DNA from: Cinnamomum chago
Lineage: Eukaryota; Streptophyta; Magnoliopsida; Laurales; Lauraceae
DNA: 64,000 bases
Direction: 5' to 3'
NCBI GenBank assembly: GCA_038049695.1
Contig: CP142453.1
Location: forward strand, 513,501-577,500
Made by a program: the position numbers and the translations under genes. The notes under the pieces were generated by a model. It had not been told where the DNA came from. It saw only the letters and a list, made by a program, of their open reading frames with translations, and ran no database searches. Positions 1 to 11,995 of the stretch are shown here, piece by piece. Position 1 is the first letter of the stretch; each line of letters begins with the position of its first letter.

Positions 1-2182
1 TTGGTGCAGTTATGAATTTCTTTAGTGAAAACCATTTTTTAATTAAAACTATTGGGTGGGTGGGTTGGTATGTGTGTGGGGTGGGTGAGGTTGGGAGGAG
101 AAGAGGAAGAAAGATGGTGGTTGGGTGGAGTGAGAGTGAGAGAGAGGAAATTGGGGGGTCAGTTTTTCGTAAAAATGGACTTCCTATACTCCCCCCCCAA
201 AATAGGAAGTCTATTTCCATGCATAGGAAGGAAAAAGCTAACGTGGCGAAAAAATATTTTTGCGGAAAACTGCCGCACCAAACACAAGAAAAAGAAATTT
301 TCCGCAGAAACCTATAACCTTTTTCGCGAAAATCGACTACACAAACTTGCCCTAAGAGTTTTCCAAAGATAGATCTTTTTTATTTGGAAGTAGAAGTAGA
401 CTTCTTTTGTATTATGAGTCGTACGTGGCAGAACCATCAGCATATTCTTACCACCCAATACTCTTAAATCCTTCCTTCTACACGCCTTTTTGATACTCCC
501 ATTTGACCAAATAGGTCATCAACCCTTGCTTCTTCATGTGTGTTACAAAAAAATCTATAATCCATACAAAGTCCAATGCGAGAAAGAAATAGTACAAAAT
601 CAAGACATCACAGGGAACAGACCGAATAACTTCATTCCAGGTTGAACCTTACCTGCCTAGTTGATTACGTACTCTTACCTAAAAAAAAAAAAAAAGTCTC
701 ATTTATTTCTTATGAGATAAATGGGATAATATGCGCACCTTCTTATCCGGAACACATCGGAAGAGGTGGGGGGCATCTCTGAATATGACACATTATGCAC
801 TAAAAAAAGGTTACTTTTAGCTGCAGAAATTTTAGCCTTTTTTAGGTGTCTGAATGTGGATTTTTACGGTGGAATTTTTTTAATCCTCTGTTAAACTTGT
901 CATAATAGTCAATAGTATCCTAATCGACCTTCTACGCCAGCAGAAAAAAAAAAATGGATGCTAAAAACCACTTTTAGTAGCGTACCACCCCCAAAAAAGT
1001 CTTTTTCCGTGACCAAAAGTCAGCTTATTTTTTAAAAAAGTTTTAGTGACATGTGATGGTGATTCCGGATGCACCATTGGTGTACAAATCATGCAGAGGT
1101 GAGAGGTCAATATCTTCCGAGATAAAACACTCTCTGTTACTTATATATAGTAGCATATGAGAGTGAAAGTCACTTTGATGGATCCTAGTAATAAGTGGCT
1201 GACTATCAAAAGGTTGAAATTTGCAGGTCCAAACTTAAAACTAAACATTTTTTTCTATTTTCTATTTTTTTTTTCTTTTTTTTTTTTTTTTTTTTTGCAA
1301 GCTTCAAGGGTTGCATTTTGGGACTATAGGATAACTTTAGGTTGAGCCAAGTCCTCCAAGCCCTAGGTCAGCCTCAACCTCGTCAACACCACCCAACTAC
1401 AAGTAGGGCACTCATCCCAGATAAAGCTTCACAATTCAGATCTGGTTCTGCCGATGGGTCTGAGAGTTGGGTGGTCATGTCCTTTTGAGTTAAAGCATCA
1501 ATTTTTACCAGGCCTTTCAAGAATGCACAGGCCCTCCCAGCTTTTTCACATATTGTATTAGGATCATGTAGGCCAAAGTCCAGCCCCATGTGGGCTTGGC
1601 TACACTTGTCCAGCTCGCTTCCAGTCTTGTGCCTTGGGATGCAAATGGGCAGGATCCAGCACAGAACCATGGTGGATCTAGGCCCACATCCGTCTTCATA
1701 CATCCGAACCAGTTCCAAATCTAGATAGATCTGACGCGAAACCTGCCACCTATGTTATGTGTCCGAGGACATTAAAAAAAAAAAGGATCTGCCAAAGTAA
1801 TATGCAAGATGCATTAGAATAATTAGTAAAAATGCTTCAAGAATAAAAAGTTTTTAAATATCGAAGTGGGATTTTTAAATGGTAGACGATTAGAGGTAAT
1901 TAGATCCTCAAATATCAATATTAACCAAATTATATACGCTTTTGAAACTTATATATATTAATGCGGATGAAATAATCCCCGATCCGAGTATTTTAGATCC
2001 TATATATTTGGTTCCAAATATGGATCGGGATTTCTCCCAAATACAAATATAGGTTTTATTTTTGCTTTATATAGAATTAGAGAGTTTCGATATGGATAAT
2101 TGGATATTCATTTGCCATCCTTTGTGTGCCTAGTATAAAAATCTCTCTCAAAATGGAAGGCCTAGCCCTTGGGTTTTATTTT
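1..2182. other. Gene-free tract
   Basis: I see no coding exon, RNA gene or bounded element here. The tract is AT-rich with homopolymer runs (for example the T-run around 1266-1296) and short open frames without recognisable domains. It probably consists of decayed repeat sequence. Confidence 0.5.
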
Positions 2183-5100
2183 AGGGTAAATTAGCCAATA
2201 GTCCCTGACCACAGTCTTCTAAAGCATCCAGTCCAACAACTTTTTCTCTAATGTCTATAGTATAGACAGCTAGAGATATTTTGGTGAGAGGTCCCTAATA
2301 TGTCACGTCATATATTTTCATGACTAATTTGCTCATTTCAACCCACATTTTTAGGTCAAGTTCTCTCTTATTCTCTGTTATTCCAGAAAACTCTTTCCTT
2401 CTTCTTCTCTCTTATCTTTAATTTTCCGTTCCTTTCCATAGTTGTGGAGTATCGTTGCGGAGCACCTTCCGTCGCCATCATGACTTCTGATTCTCTCTTT
2501 CATTTCTTCAAAGATAGAAACGGTTTTACTTTCTCTTTCTCTTTCATCTAAAGTCTCTTCTAAATCTCTCTCTACAACTGATTTGAAAGAGAGCAGTTTG
2601 CTCTTTTGCTTGTTTTTTCTCTCTCTCTCTCATCGATTGGATCATGGTCATCAAGTGTTCTTGTTTTGGATTTCGATTTTTATTAGAATCTGATTTTCCG
2701 TATTCTGACTTTTGGTGTCACCAAGCTCAGATAAATTTCCTAGAGACTCTGATAAACTGGACAAAAAATCAGATAAATTTGCCAAAACTCAGACAAATTT
2801 ATCTCAGTTTCTGGCAAAACTCAGACCAGTTTATCTAAGTTTTGAACAACTTTTTGAGTTTCGAATGAATTTATCTAAGTTTGGACCAAAACAAATTTAT
2901 CCGAGTTTGAAAAAAATAAACTCATTTAAAGTCCTTTTTATTTTATATCATATTAAGACAACTCAGTTAGGTGAGGATGGACACAGGAGCTCGTTTTGAG
3001 GTTGTGGTTGCAGAATACATGGGTTGAGCCTCCATGGATAAACTATGCTAGGAAATGGGATCCTACATGATGTGAATTTAAATCCAATCTTTTAATACTG
3101 CAAGTGCACAGCTGTCTTTTTGAAACAGTGGTAAGTACAGGTCGAATCCCACAGGGAGTACTACTAAGTTAAAATTTAAAATCTGATTTTTTTATCAATG
3201 ATAATGACAAGAGAATAAAGAAAAGCAAAACAATAATAGGATTGAGAAAATGCTAGATCTAGAGCGCAGCAATAAAATATAAGAAAATGCAGATCATAAT
3301 ATCATGAATCCATTAAGTAGTTCCACCATCATTCTATGCAATAGATAAAATAAATTTATCTCCAAAATTCTTTAAATTAGAAGTAAATCAATGTTTCTGA
3401 TTTGGATAATTTGTCTATGAAAGGGCACAATTTTTTACAATTTATTTAAGGCAAAAATCTCCTTCACCTAATGAAATTATGAACTTAACTAAATATCACA
3501 TATTAATTAAAGATAGATTAACAAATAATTTCAATCTAAGAATAATATATTAAGAAAACATACATGATTAAAGAATGATTCAAAGAAATAAATTGAATAA
3601 CATAGGTTGCCAATGACAGAAGGCAGATTTATTATTATAATCAATATGCAAGAGTCAAAAATATCACATAACTTAACGATGAGAAATACTTAACTACATC
3701 TGACATTCTGATCCAGGGATCTACTCCTCCATTGCAAAATTGCAAAAGATGTGATTTTCATTAAGAACTTCATGGCAATTACAATTTTCGCTCACACTCT
3801 TCTAACCTAGTTCTAAAACAGGGCCCCAGAATACCCAAAAATAACTCTTAAATTCTATTAATTAGGGAAAGAAAAGAGAGATTAATCATGGACTCCAAGG
3901 GCGTGGAGTGAGTCCCGTATGCTACCTTTTGGTTCCTTTTATATCTCCAGTTATCTTACAAATACATTGAATCTGGACACCTTTTCTGCATATACATTTT
4001 CTGCAGATTTGATTTATCTTCATTGATAAGGTATATCTTTTATCCTTTTTGAATTTGAATGAGGTGGAAGCTTCTGGAAACTTATGGGTGGCTTGGCTAA
4101 TCTTCAAATAGGGTCCCACAAGGGATTTACAACAATTGATTATCAACGGTGTGGATTTAATTGTAATCTCGTCTAAAAATAAACATGAAAATCTCCGGAC
4201 CCATAATTTTATCAATATAGCTTTGATTTGCATATTCTTGGGCTCCACGGATATCTACTTTAAATAAGTTTTCCAACAGTAGGTAAATCTCATCGATCCG
4301 ACGGTCGGATTGAAAGTTATGGGCATTTGAAGATAAGTTGTCCTGAGAAAAACGAGATTAACTTTTAAAATTTGATTTGCAATGGATTCTATCTCTGCAC
4401 AACTTTTATTTTCGAAAGGACATCAGATGTGGATGATTCAAACTCTTCTTCTTTTGTTAAAATCAGAATGATACTCTTTGAATTATCCATTAATAATTCC
4501 AAATTTGCAACTACTGCAGACCCTGCCATGTGGGACATTTCATCTGTTTGAACAATGGGTTCTATGAGAAGTCTTCTAATATAATTAGGACTCTTCAACT
4601 TATATGATGAGTAGACCCCTCCTTTGATTGATTTGCATGTGGCTTGTGTGTGGGGTCCACGTAGTGAATTACTCAATTTACTTCTTTTCAAGCTTCAATT
4701 CAGCAATGCAGGGCCAAGATGACTATGTGTGCTTGAAAGTGGGCTCCGTGACAGAGGCCTACAATTCTCATTTTCTGTACAGTCTAATTCAACACATTAA
4801 ATACTGAAGAGCCCATATTGAAGCGGGACCCCATTCGAACAGAGTTTTACTTCAACTGAGACATTTCGGAGAAAATTTGCAAAACATTTTAAGTTAAGGC
4901 AGAAAATATATGAAAAGTATGAAAATTCAGGTTCTTAGGTGAAAATGCATGAAATGATGAAATTAGATGAATAATGATGCAATTTACCCAATTAAATTCC
5001 TAATTCATCCTAAAATAATGTGTAAATATGCAAATTCATGAACTCAATACTACAATAAACTACATCGAGGAGTCAAATATGGTGGAGAAATTGGTTCCTG

Positions 5101-5549
5101 ATAAACTCAAATCTTCTCTGGAGAATCTGGTTAAGGTTTTCCCAAAAGAGATTTATGAGGAGGAAGGGCCTACAAGACCCAAGATGAAGAGAAATTGGAA
5201 TGGAGATGAGATTTGATGAAGAGAAATTAATTAGAATGGAGATGAGATTTGAGTGTGTGGTCAGGAAGAACTGTTTGGTATTTACTGTTTTATATTAGAA
5301 TTTGATCTGGCATATATTGTTTTATATTTGAATTATTGCCGAGTTTTGGCAAATTTATTTGAGTTTTATATGAGTTTTGCCAAAACTCTGAAAATTTGTC
5401 TGAGTTATGCTTTTGCTAACGTGTACAAGGGTTTTTTTATCTTTTTTCAGTGCGTTATTTTTACAAGAGAACTGTCGTCAGTACGATAAAATATTGTGGA
5501 CCGCTTGCAATAAAAACCACAGTTGAGGGACCTCCGCCCAAATGCCCTT
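2183..5549. mobile_element. Candidate MULE-like element with degenerate inverted ends
   Basis: The two ends resemble each other in opposite orientation. The left end starts near 2183 with AGGGTAAATTAGCC and soon has GTCCCTGACCACAG. The right end, read on the minus strand from about 5549, starts AAGGGCATTTGGGC and soon has GTCCCTCAACTGTGG. Further inside, about 2790-2835 matches the reverse complement of about 5340-5420 (blocks such as AACTCAGACAAATTT and GGCAAAACTCA). Flanks share a TTATTTT-like string, compatible with a short target duplication. No transposase is visible inside. A segment at about 3095-3170 has the 'CAAGTGCACAG ... CGAATCCCACAGGGAG' look of other plant repeats, so the interior may be composite. 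The family is inferred from end sequence style only. Confidence 0.35.
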
Positions 5550-5780
5550 GTTATTTTTCCTTTTCTTCATTTAGTTTTAGTACGTTCGCATTATTTCGCT
5601 TCAGTACCCATTAAAATTAGTGCAAATTAGTGCGCCCCTGAAATGGGAGGCGATTCATATAAATTCATGATATTCATTACACTTTTTTTATGACCAATAT
5701 GCCCTTGTGTGAAGTTATCACATCTCTCGCTTCACAACTTCGATAGAGGGAGTGTGAGAGAGGGTAGTTTAGGAAAAAAG

Positions 5781-6849
5781 TAGGGGTGAAAGTGGGTCGG
5801 GGCGTCCGTTGTTATAGGCTCGGCCCGAGCTCGGCTCAAAAGACAAAAAAACCGAGCTAGGGCCTAGTAGGAGGCCCGTTTTCTTAAACGGGCCGAGCTC
5901 GGGCTTGATGAAGCCCGGCTCGTAAGCCCTAGGGCCTATATATATTAATACATATATTATATATATGTACACTATACAATATATAATACATATATGATAT
6001 AACATAATTCATAAATCCTAAACCTTAGTTTTAATCAATATAAATAATCTCTAAACCCTAAAAACTAAATAATCCATAAATCCTAAACCTTAGTTTTAAT
6101 CCAATATAAATAATCCCTAAACACTAAACCCTAAGCACTAAATAATCCATAAACCCTAAACCTAAGCACTAAACCTTAAACCCTATTTTTAATCCAATAT
6201 AAATAATCCCTAAACAACCTTGAGGATGCATGTATATTAATGGTCTGGAAGACATTTTTTAAGTCTTGTTAACTCTGGAACAACCTTTCCTTTGTTGTTA
6301 TTATTATTTATTAACAATGCTCTATTATTGCTGTTATAGGTGATGCTGGTGATGCTAGCCGAATAATTTATTTTATTCTATGATGCTATTGGAGTTTAAT
6401 TTGATTTGTATTATTGTTGGAGTTTGATAATGCTCATCTATATTAACATTAAACTATTATGGAGTGTTGGAACTGGATTTCCTTTGCTTTTATGAAGTCT
6501 TTCTTATTTTAGTTAATTTTATTGCTGCAATCCAAATTATGGGAATGAGAATATGGAATGAATGCATGCATTTGACCATTTTTTGTTTTTGGTTTGCATA
6601 TGTAGATTTATTTGAATTCCTATAGGATTTTTTTTTCCTGAAAATATTTCCTTTCAGCTAGTGCTATATGATCATTAGCCGGGCTCGAAGGGCCGGCCCT
6701 ACGGCTTCATAACTTAATAAGAGCCGAGCCTGAGCCAGGGTTTTTGAGGCCTTCTCGAGCTCGGGCCGAGCTAGGGCTTATTGAGAAATACTAGGGCCGA
6801 GCTTAGGGCCTGTCAAAGCCCGGCTCGGCCCAGCCCACTTTCGTCCCTA
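5781..6849. mobile_element. Non-autonomous hAT-like transposon
   Basis: The 1,069 bp element has imperfect terminal inverted repeats: TAGGGGTGAAAGTGGG on the left, and TAGGGACGAAAGTGGG on the right read on the minus strand. It is flanked by nearly identical 8 bp sequences (GAAAAAAG at 5773-5780, GAAAAAAA at 6850-6857), the size of an hAT target duplication. The subterminal 150 bp on both sides are rich in GAGCTCGG/CCGAGCTC words in both orientations, as is usual for hAT subterminal transposase sites. The AT-rich middle has CCTAAACCTTAG-type short repeats (about 6010-6215) and no transposase frame. It would depend on a transposase in trans. Confidence 0.55.
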
Positions 6850-7194
6850 GAAAAAAAAGGGGTATTAGAGAATAATTTTGTTAATTTTTCTAACTTAAAC
6901 GCTGGGTGTACAAAGAAGCAGTATGAAGAGCAAAAATTAGTGTGCATTTAGCTGCTCTTTTAAGACTATGCTAAAATGTGCACAAGAGGGAGACTACAAG
7001 GCCCCATAAAAACTTTTGCCATCAAATGCTCGAACAATTTCACTGAATCTTCTTTCTCATCCTTGATCCATCTGTCTATATAGTTAGGGGTCAAGGCTTT
7101 CTTGGAGTTGCATGTGGACAGTTTTGGTGCACGAGCAATGCATGATAAAATATGTACTTGGAACTCATTAGCCAAATCAATTTAGGAAGAAAGT

Positions 7195-7420
7195 CCCTTA
7201 GTAGCTCAGTTTTTAAGAGACATGAGTTATTGATTAAAGTGCATAAGTTTGAATCCTATAAAAAGAAAATGAATTAACAAAATGTCTTACATCTCGACTC
7301 TGAATGAGAAGGGACTTGTTTTACTCACCCAATCGGTGTCCCATGGAGATTTTTTCAGCAAAAACAAAATTGGTGACCCATGGATTTATTTATTTATTTT
7401 TTGGTAAAGGACCCATGGAG
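7195..7420 (+). repeat. Possible tRNA-derived SINE remnant
   Basis: TAGTAGCTCAG near 7200 resembles a tRNA box A, and AGTTTGAATCC about 45 bp later resembles box B, at roughly the right spacing for an RNA polymerase III promoter. The sequence does not fold as a normal tRNA and continues into a non-tRNA body, as SINEs do. The 3' boundary is unclear. Confidence 0.3.
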
Positions 7421-9655
7421 TTGAATGACTTGGGCAGAATCCAACCATGGTGACTTGGAGTGAGAAAGTTGATAAACCGGATTATTCTTTTAGCTGTAGA
7501 AAGTATGGTTTGGTATGTATGAATGAATTGACCTTTGTCGTGAGAAATGGTCCTTAAAATTTTATTCCGTGCTCATCCTTTGTTGTGAAGCAAGTTGGAA
7601 AGTCTTGTAATCAAATGGGTGGAGTGGGGTGGGGTGGGTTCTTTGAGTTGTGGTTAGTCGGATCAGGGTCTGAGATTTCTCTGTCTCGGGTGAGGTGAGT
7701 CTTAAATTCCTCTCTTTTCACTCCATTCAGCCGCCCCAAGTCTTTTTCCTTGGAAATCTTTTCATCTTGAACAAGTCATGAAGTTAATGAAGTCATTTCA
7801 TGTGGTTTGTTGAAGTAACCTAAAGGCTTCTCTTTCCATATCCTAGTGTATGTATAAAAGAGGAAGTCTGCGTCAATGATGCAAACGAATCTCACTGCAT
7901 AATGCACACAATATTCTCTTCTCAACCACTAAGGTTGTGGGGTCTCTCAATTATTAATCTGGTAAGGGAATTGAGTCATTTTCTTAATGTCACTAGAATG
8001 ATCATTCAATCAAGTATATATGGAGACGGTATTTTTTTCCCCCTTGTTTTTTTCTTTTGTTAAGTTAGGACAGTGGTACGGTACATGTCATGATGCGAGA
8101 CTACTTTACTCATGGAGATAATTGATCTCTGGGTGGTTGTATGAGATGAGAGGCCCTTTTCCACTCCGGCATCTTGTGTTTCTTGATTTTCTATTTTTAT
8201 GTTTCACTTTCACATTTTCTTGGTGCATTATGCACTCTTGCTCGCCTCATCAGACATTGAGGATGTGAATTTAAACGAGTCGGGTTCGGTAAAAGTTCAT
8301 GGTAGAGCTGGACCAAAATTACTTGGCATATAGGGATCCCGGATCCAGACCCCCTGATGTGATAGATCCAACTGGATTGAGGCCCAACTCTGGCAGACAT
8401 ATAAAATGTCAATTGACCCAAAAATATGAATTGAGTTTATTTGTTGCATATAAATATATATATATATATATATTAATTTATACACACATCTCTGGATATT
8501 CAGATGGACTTGGTTTTACTTGGACTGCACTTAATATAAATCTTGTCCAAAAGAGGGTTTATGTCTAAGTTTTTTTTGGGATGATTCCACCAGGTAATTG
8601 ATAATCGGAGGCAAATTGGTCTCCCTATATCACTGGGTATCCAACCGTGCAAATGTTGATGTTTCGTATTGGCAATATGGGCATTGAACCTGCCTTTTTT
8701 TTTTTTTTTTTCCTCATCGAATCAATTAGTGCCACATATCAAATAAAGATGTCTTGAAGAGTTTAGCAAGCTTAGATAATATTGTCATTTGGGAGACTCA
8801 AAAGTTTGAATCATATTACTGTCTTGACAGCCTCACTTCTTTTTTTTTTTATAATAGAGAGTGTTCCAGTCTTTTGAGCCGGACCAGTCTCGAACCATAT
8901 ATTCAGTCGTTTGTTAGGTAGTTGTTTGTGTAGATTTTCATAACCAATTGGTTTTAAGATGATATAAGAACCAACATGTTTCAGGTTTAAAACTATTCAG
9001 GACAAAAAATTGTGCATTTATCCATCACCGGTTGATGTAATTCCACCACGAAAAATGTAAAGATTTGATTGATTTTTTTTCTATCTCTTTGAAAGGTGGG
9101 TGGGTAGCTATGAGTCATAGTGCCTTTCTTGAGGGTTTGCCCTTTGGAGATTCCTGAGGCTCTTATTGTCATCTTTTTTCTTCTTTTTTTTTTGGGTTGG
9201 GAAGATGGAATCTGATGGGGCCCTCGAAAGAATAATTGGTGGGTCCTTTTGCTGTTAGCTTTTGATTCACTAGACCTTCTTATACGATCCTACCAACAGG
9301 GCTCGGCTCCTTCAGCATCATCCTAGAATCTCCTTTTTTTTTTGGTTTGGAATATATTAAAGCAAGAAAGTAGCTGAAAGTACAGCAGCTTGGTTAAAGT
9401 AAAAGGTACTTGTAATCTTCTTTTGCTTAGTTTTCGAACATTTTGGGCAGATAAACATGCCCTCTCCCTCGACCAAATGATTAATATTCCTCTACAGCCT
9501 ACAATAATTTCAAAGTTGTGCTGCCAATTGTGTGGTACCAAGAAAATCTGAGATCTACAACAACCCACTATTACAAGAATATATCTATTTGATACTGATT
9601 TTCTCTATTAACTGCATATATACATTTTCAGGAAAAATGACCCCTCTTTAGTTTT

Positions 9656-9659
<4 letters not shown>

Positions 9660-9697
<38 letters not shown>
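9660..9697. repeat. (AT)n microsatellite
   Basis: A nearly pure run of about 19 AT units, prone to slippage. Confidence 0.9.
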
Positions 9698-9701
<4 letters not shown>

Positions 9702-10674
9702 ATTTCAAAAAATGCCTCACTTTAAATATATTCTATTTTTCGCTCCTCTTTTTCGAACTCACGTTAAGTAAATCTAGTCTTTTCACACACTACTTTCAAA
9801 ATAATAAAAAATCCAAGTTTGACACTCATCTACCTTTTCCTCATCATTATATTAAATTTTAGAGTCATTGATCAAAAGGTTAGGATGATTTTATGGACTC
9901 GAGATTTTAAGTAGGTTTCTAATGGATTTCTTTGATCATCTTGCATCTCAATGGACCTAATTAAGAGGAGCATTTTCTCCTAAAAACGCACGGATGTTGT
10001 GTATTGCTTCCCATATATATATATAGAAAGTTATGACAATCCATTTTTTGTCAATTCCGGATAGATCAAATGCTCTTCCAAATAAAAGCAGACTCAAAGT
10101 GAAGTTCCACCGGTTGTTTTACGCTGACTGCATGTTGACACCAGCGCACCTTTTACCGGGGTTGGGTACTCAGCAGTCAGCAGTGTACAGAAGCTTTTTT
10201 GAACTTTCCTTAACTGCGTTATATATGTTCTATGAGCTTCTTGTAAATTTAGTAATTGTTAAAGTTAAACCTCCACCTTACAATCACTAAATGCCTTATA
10301 GTTTGCGATTGTTTAAAGTTAAACCTCTGCTTGACAATCACTACATGCCGCAGGACAACCAAATGTTTGGCACTTAGATGTTGGAACTTTGGAGATCAAT
10401 CATTAAAATATGGTTTGGATAAATAAAAGTTAATGACCATAATCAGGGAAATTGCAATTATGGGATATGATAGTCTTTTCACCAACTTGCTGTTGGCCAT
10501 AGTTAGCTTCCTTTCTCTGCTTTGCATCAGTTAGGGTGTGGGTTATAATATGAAAGGCTAGCAACTCCATTTGTTTCTCAAACCTTGCTAGTCTTTGAAA
10601 CTTTATAGAAGAGCAGGGGAAAAAAGAACGCATAGTAAAGCAAGGGAGGTAGAAAGTATATTTGTCATATACAC

Positions 10675-10731
<57 letters not shown>
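10675..10731. repeat. Compound (CT)n(AT)n microsatellite
   Basis: About ten CT units run directly into about 18 AT units. A shorter run of the same compound type occurs at 22,421-22,458. Confidence 0.9.
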
Positions 10732-10734
<3 letters not shown>

Positions 10735-11238
10735 AAGAATTTGTACTGTATTATTTGCCATAGGTCACCCCATAGTCTACGATACGTCGAGTATCAGTAG
10801 GCATTGTACATGCGAGGCCCATGGGTACAGCAATCTAGACTACTTTTCTAATGGACCCCTGCTGTATATGGACGATGGTTGTTTCTTTTTTCTGATTCTC
10901 CCGTTTGTTGATAGGCGGTTAGAAAAGAAGAAATAATCAGTATTGGTAATTGGATAGGATCTAAATCTTTGGGGGCCATGGTACATCTCATCTGGCAGAA
11001 ATCCTAAAAGATAAAACATGGTCCTGGAAGCATCTCTTATTGTCTACTGAGAAAGTAGCAATGTAGGCGTATGCTATTATTGAGTTCACAAGGACAACAA
11101 GTTACAAAGAAAAGAAAAAAGAAAAGCATAGAAAATTATAAATGTATGCAACACCTAGCTTTAGAGACTTGTCATTTATTGAAGTTTCTAATGGGATAGC
11201 TGGAGGTGGATAGATTGGAATAGAGAAAAATAATTTTT

Positions 11239-11303
11239 GTTGTCACCCCAATATAGTTGGGACAATACTTTAATGATGGTGACGATGATGTAGATGTCTC
11301 TAG
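11239..11303 (+). repeat. RTE-type LINE 3' tail fragment
   Basis: TTGTTGTCACCCCAATATAG followed by TTGGGACAATACTTTAATGA and then a GATG/GACG-rich stretch looks like the 3' tail of plant RTE LINEs, which end in short trinucleotide repeats. Only about 65 bp remain. Confidence 0.4.
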
Positions 11304-11995
11304 AATTGATTCAATTTGATTAGATGGGTTCTTTTATTTATTATAAAAAAAAAATGATTCAGTCCACTTGAATTTGTGTCAACACTTAAATGGAAAAATG
11401 ATTTACCCTGTTTTGTCTTTAGGTAAGCTGATCATCCATTCTACCAAAACATGCAAACTAAGTGCAGTTGGAAGAAAAACTTTAAATCATGCATGGGGAA
11501 AAAACAAGGTCAAGTAAAGCATCCATTAATTCCAATCAGGGGGAGAAAAAGTGGCACTCATTATTCATCATGGTGGACCCATCTGATGAAGCAGAGAATC
11601 TAGCAGTAAGAGAGAAGAGAGAGATCAGCAAGAAAACAGTCCCTACACTTCCTCTTTTCTCTTCTTTTAAGACCCAATTTAGCTGTGTCACTTTTGCTCT
11701 TTCCTGCTCCAAAGATTCTCTCTCTTTCCTGTTTTAAGAGGGAAATAAAGATGATTTGGACTGGGACTTGGAGAAAGGAAGAACCACAGGTCATGCATAT
11801 ATTCTTCAACCCTACCCATTTATGTTTTCAGATTGGGGAAACAAAGGACACCCCAAAATATAAAGAGAACTACTGATGCCACGGATTGACACATAGGTGG
11901 GAGGGCAGACCCACGTTTGTTTCACAGACAATTAGGAGGTCCTGATCATTTTAATCTGACAATCTTTAAACTTGCCTCAAACGGGTTTGCCAGGG

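Larger units (their letters stand above)
6858..11995. other. Intergenic tract upstream of the MYB-CC gene
   Basis: No coding exon is recognised. It contains a tRNA-SINE-like piece near 7195, AT-dinucleotide runs, and a short RTE-type LINE tail near 11,240. The last few hundred bases (about 11,480-11,995) should hold the promoter and 5' UTR of the MYB-CC gene, but no TATA box could be assigned with confidence. Confidence 0.5.

Noticed and set aside
1383..1718. 111-codon minus-strand frame
   Set aside because: No recognisable domain, overlapping frames on the same strand, and no splice or promoter context.
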